Origin: Chloroflexota bacterium
GTDB lineage: Bacteria > Chloroflexota > Anaerolineae > Promineifilales > Promineifilaceae
Direction of reading: 5' to 3'
DNA: 5,354 nucleotides
NCBI GenBank assembly: GCA_008501785.1
Contig: QQUD01000440.1
Span: 1-5,354, forward strand
Both the position numbers and the translations under genes were made by a program. Shown one piece after another: positions 4,485-5,354 of this stretch. The notes under the pieces are model-generated. The model was not told the origin of the DNA. It saw only the letters and a list, made by a program, of their open reading frames with translations, and did no database searches. Within the stretch, counting starts at the first letter, position 1. Each line of letters begins with the position of its first letter.

Positions 4485-4489
4485 AATTC

Positions 4490-4570
4490 GGAAAAAAGAA
4501 CCACAGATTTCGTAGACTGACACAGATTTGAAGCAGAAAAAAATCTGTGCAATCTGTGAAATTTGTGGTT
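4490..4570 (-). terminator. Possible terminator for the upstream response regulator
   Basis: Read on the minus strand, the long CACAGATT hairpin is followed directly by TTCTTTTTTCC (complement of 4490-4500). A hairpin plus T-run is the form of an intrinsic terminator. It would stop transcripts coming from the response regulator about 285 bp upstream and insulate the operator-controlled operon. The stem is imperfect and AT-rich, so its strength is uncertain. Confidence 0.35.
4499..4570. repeat. AACCACAGATTT inverted-repeat element (long hairpin)
   Basis: A left arm (4499-4529) starting AACCACAGATTTC and ending CACAGATTT is matched by an inverted right arm (4541-4570) whose complement starts AACCACAAATTTC and ends GCACAGATTT, with an 11-base spacer. 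The arms are internally repetitive (CACAGATT units). The pattern is the kind of dispersed intergenic repeat common in environmental bacterial genomes. A further single arm lies at 4767-4797. Confidence 0.7.
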
Positions 4571-4766
4571 AAGAATTTTGAAAACTTTTTACGTTTTACT
4601 TGAACGGGGTAGTACGGCCTGATAATTTTGAAAAACCGAACTGTCATACAGCATAAACGATCCCGTCGCCGAAAACATCAGACAGGTGTTTAGTGCCATC
4701 CTAGATCTTTGTATAGGGGAAATGCTTGGGGAGAGGGTTAGGAGAGACTAATGAGTTTCTTGAAAA

Positions 4767-4797
4767 AACCACAGATTTCTCAGATGGCACAGATTTT
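4767..4797. repeat. Single arm of the AACCACAGATTT repeat
   Basis: AACCACAGATTTCTCAG, then ATGGCACAGATTTT, closely matches the left arm at 4499-4529 in the same orientation. No inverted partner follows; instead the CTTTGCG repeat begins 13 bases later. Confidence 0.7.
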
Positions 4798-4809
4798 GCT
4801 CTCTGGTAA

Positions 4810-4833
4810 CTTTGCGTCTTTGCGCCTTTGCGT
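4810..4833. repeat. Three tandem CTTTGCGN octamers
   Basis: Three consecutive 8-base units, CTTTGCGT, CTTTGCGC and CTTTGCGT, lie 21 bases past the stop codon of the response regulator. I recognise this as a type of short periodic intergenic repeat seen in many environmental genomes, but its role is unknown. Confidence 0.65.
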
Positions 4834-4854
4834 GAGCTTTCTTCAGTGGACTCA

Positions 4855-5354
4855 CTAATCAGATTCCAGCAGACGCTGGCGCACAGCGATAACGGACGCT
4901 TCGGCGCGGTTGGCCGCACCTAGCTTCGCCAGAATACTGCTCACGTGAAAACGGGCCGTGGGCAGGCGGACATTGAGCTTCTGCGCAATTTCCCGGTTGC
5001 TATACCCGATGACCAGCAAACTTAAGACTTCCTTCTGGCGGGGGGTCAATGGTTTCCCATCCAGGAAAACTGGAGAAGCGGCAGGTTTCAACATCACCTG
5101 CGTCGCTTGCTGAGCCAAAACAAGGTGATCAGGGCTGGCCTCCCGGATAGCCCGCGCCAGATCTGCCATCGAAACATCCTTCATCAAAAAGCCGACAGCC
5201 CCGGCCTGGAGCGCCTGTTCAATCAGGCTTTTTTCGCAAAAACTGGTGAGAATGATCACGCGGATATGCGGAAAACGCGTCCGGATAAGGGCCGTGGCCT
5301 GAATGCCGTCATAGCTACTATCGGCTAATTGCAAGTCCATCAAAACGACCTCGG
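4855..5354 (-). CDS. NarL/FixJ-family response regulator (5' end cut by window)
   Basis: The frame enters at the window edge and encodes 165 residues to TAG at 4855. The visible receiver part begins at EVVLMDLQL, in which the Asp (window residue 6) is the expected phosphorylation site. The conserved Thr of IILTSF (36) and Lys of FLMKDV (58) are both present, so the receiver looks competent. After a short linker comes a LuxR-type helix-turn-helix (about 102-161): LTPRQKEVLSLL, then YSNREIAQKLNV, then the recognition-helix region TARFHVSSILAKLG. About 50 N-terminal residues lie outside the window. It would act as a cytoplasmic transcription factor activated by a sensor kinase not seen here. The last codon is 412 bp before the operon, so its role in regulating that operon is open. 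A TTG or internal ATG near 5343 is not the start, because the receiver motif continues upstream of it. Confidence 0.93.
   Translation of the reverse strand, partial: EVVLMDLQLADSSYDGIQATALIRTRFPHIRVIILTSFCEKSLIEQALQAGAVGFLMKDVSMADLARAIREASPDHLVLAQQATQVMLKPAASPVFLDGKPLTPRQKEVLSLLVIGYSNREIAQKLNVRLPTARFHVSSILAKLGAANRAEASVIAVRQRLLESD

Larger units (their letters stand above)
4485..4854. other. Repeat-rich intergenic region between response regulator and operon
   Basis: No convincing gene is found on either strand. Besides the AACCACAGATTT elements and the CTTTGCG repeats listed separately, it contains a 10-base word AACTTTTTAC (4583-4592) that repeats the left end of the operator region (4457-4466), and two AATTTTGAAAA words near 4573 and 4623. 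The stretch 4600-4766 shows nothing I recognise. The promoter of the downstream operon should lie within or next to the operator end of this region, but no good -35/-10 pair is visible. Confidence 0.6.

Noticed and set aside
4499..4833. CRISPR array
   Set aside because: The repeats are short, inverted or directly adjacent, without regular spacers, and no cas gene is present.
4701..4919. Minus-strand 72-codon frame overlapping the end of the response regulator
   Set aside because: It reads out of frame through the regulator and through the CTTTGCG and CACAGATT repeats, with a repeat-like composition.
1..5354. tRNA, rRNA, transposase or phage genes
   Set aside because: I found no tRNA-like cloverleaf, rRNA segment, transposase motif or phage protein in the window.

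Overview
This looks like a piece of an environmental bacterial chromosome of roughly 50% GC, with every convincing gene on the minus strand. The gene content (an uncharacterised 'YIVRIWR...' small protein, ABM-like proteins, an SRPBCC protein, a NarL-type regulator) and the dense intergenic repeats resemble what I associate with Chloroflexota (Anaerolineae/Caldilineae-like). That assignment is an inference and no marker gene proves it.

Layout, read in the direction of transcription (right to left). (1) 5354-4855: 3' part of a NarL/FixJ-type response regulator. (2) 4854-4443: about 410 bp without a gene, holding an AACCACAGATTT repeat family (one long hairpin plus one single arm), a CTTTGCG triplet repeat, and next to the following gene a perfect 11-bp-arm inverted repeat that looks like a TetR-type operator. 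(3) 4442-2897: a probable four-gene operon encoding a small YIVRIWR-type protein, two dimeric alpha/beta-barrel (ABM-like) proteins, and an SRPBCC/START-like protein. Each has its own AGGAG-type ribosome binding site, and the leaders of the two ABM genes are diverged duplicates of each other. (4) 2896-2272: about 625 bp without an intact gene, with what looks like a decayed coding remnant, an aborted start codon behind an excellent ribosome binding site, and small inverted repeats. (5) 2271-1528: an isolated, AT-rich, cysteine-free 247-residue protein of unknown function, probably acquired laterally. Its layout faintly resembles bacterial gasdermins. (6) 1412 to the window start: a SnoaL/NTF2-like protein translationally coupled (ATGA overlap) to a protein with two winged-helix-like domains, cut by the window edge.

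The most striking non-gene signal is a dispersed palindrome, AAACGGCCGTTT. There are six copies with the AACGGCCGTT core and two one-sided copies in 5.35 kb, both inside and between genes. All five copies inside genes are read in the same frame, as Thr-Ala-Val. This resembles highly iterated palindromes such as HIP1 of cyanobacteria, but with a different sequence.

The small enzymes suggest metabolism or detoxification of small, possibly aromatic or quinone-like compounds under a repressor encoded elsewhere; no substrate can be read from the sequence.
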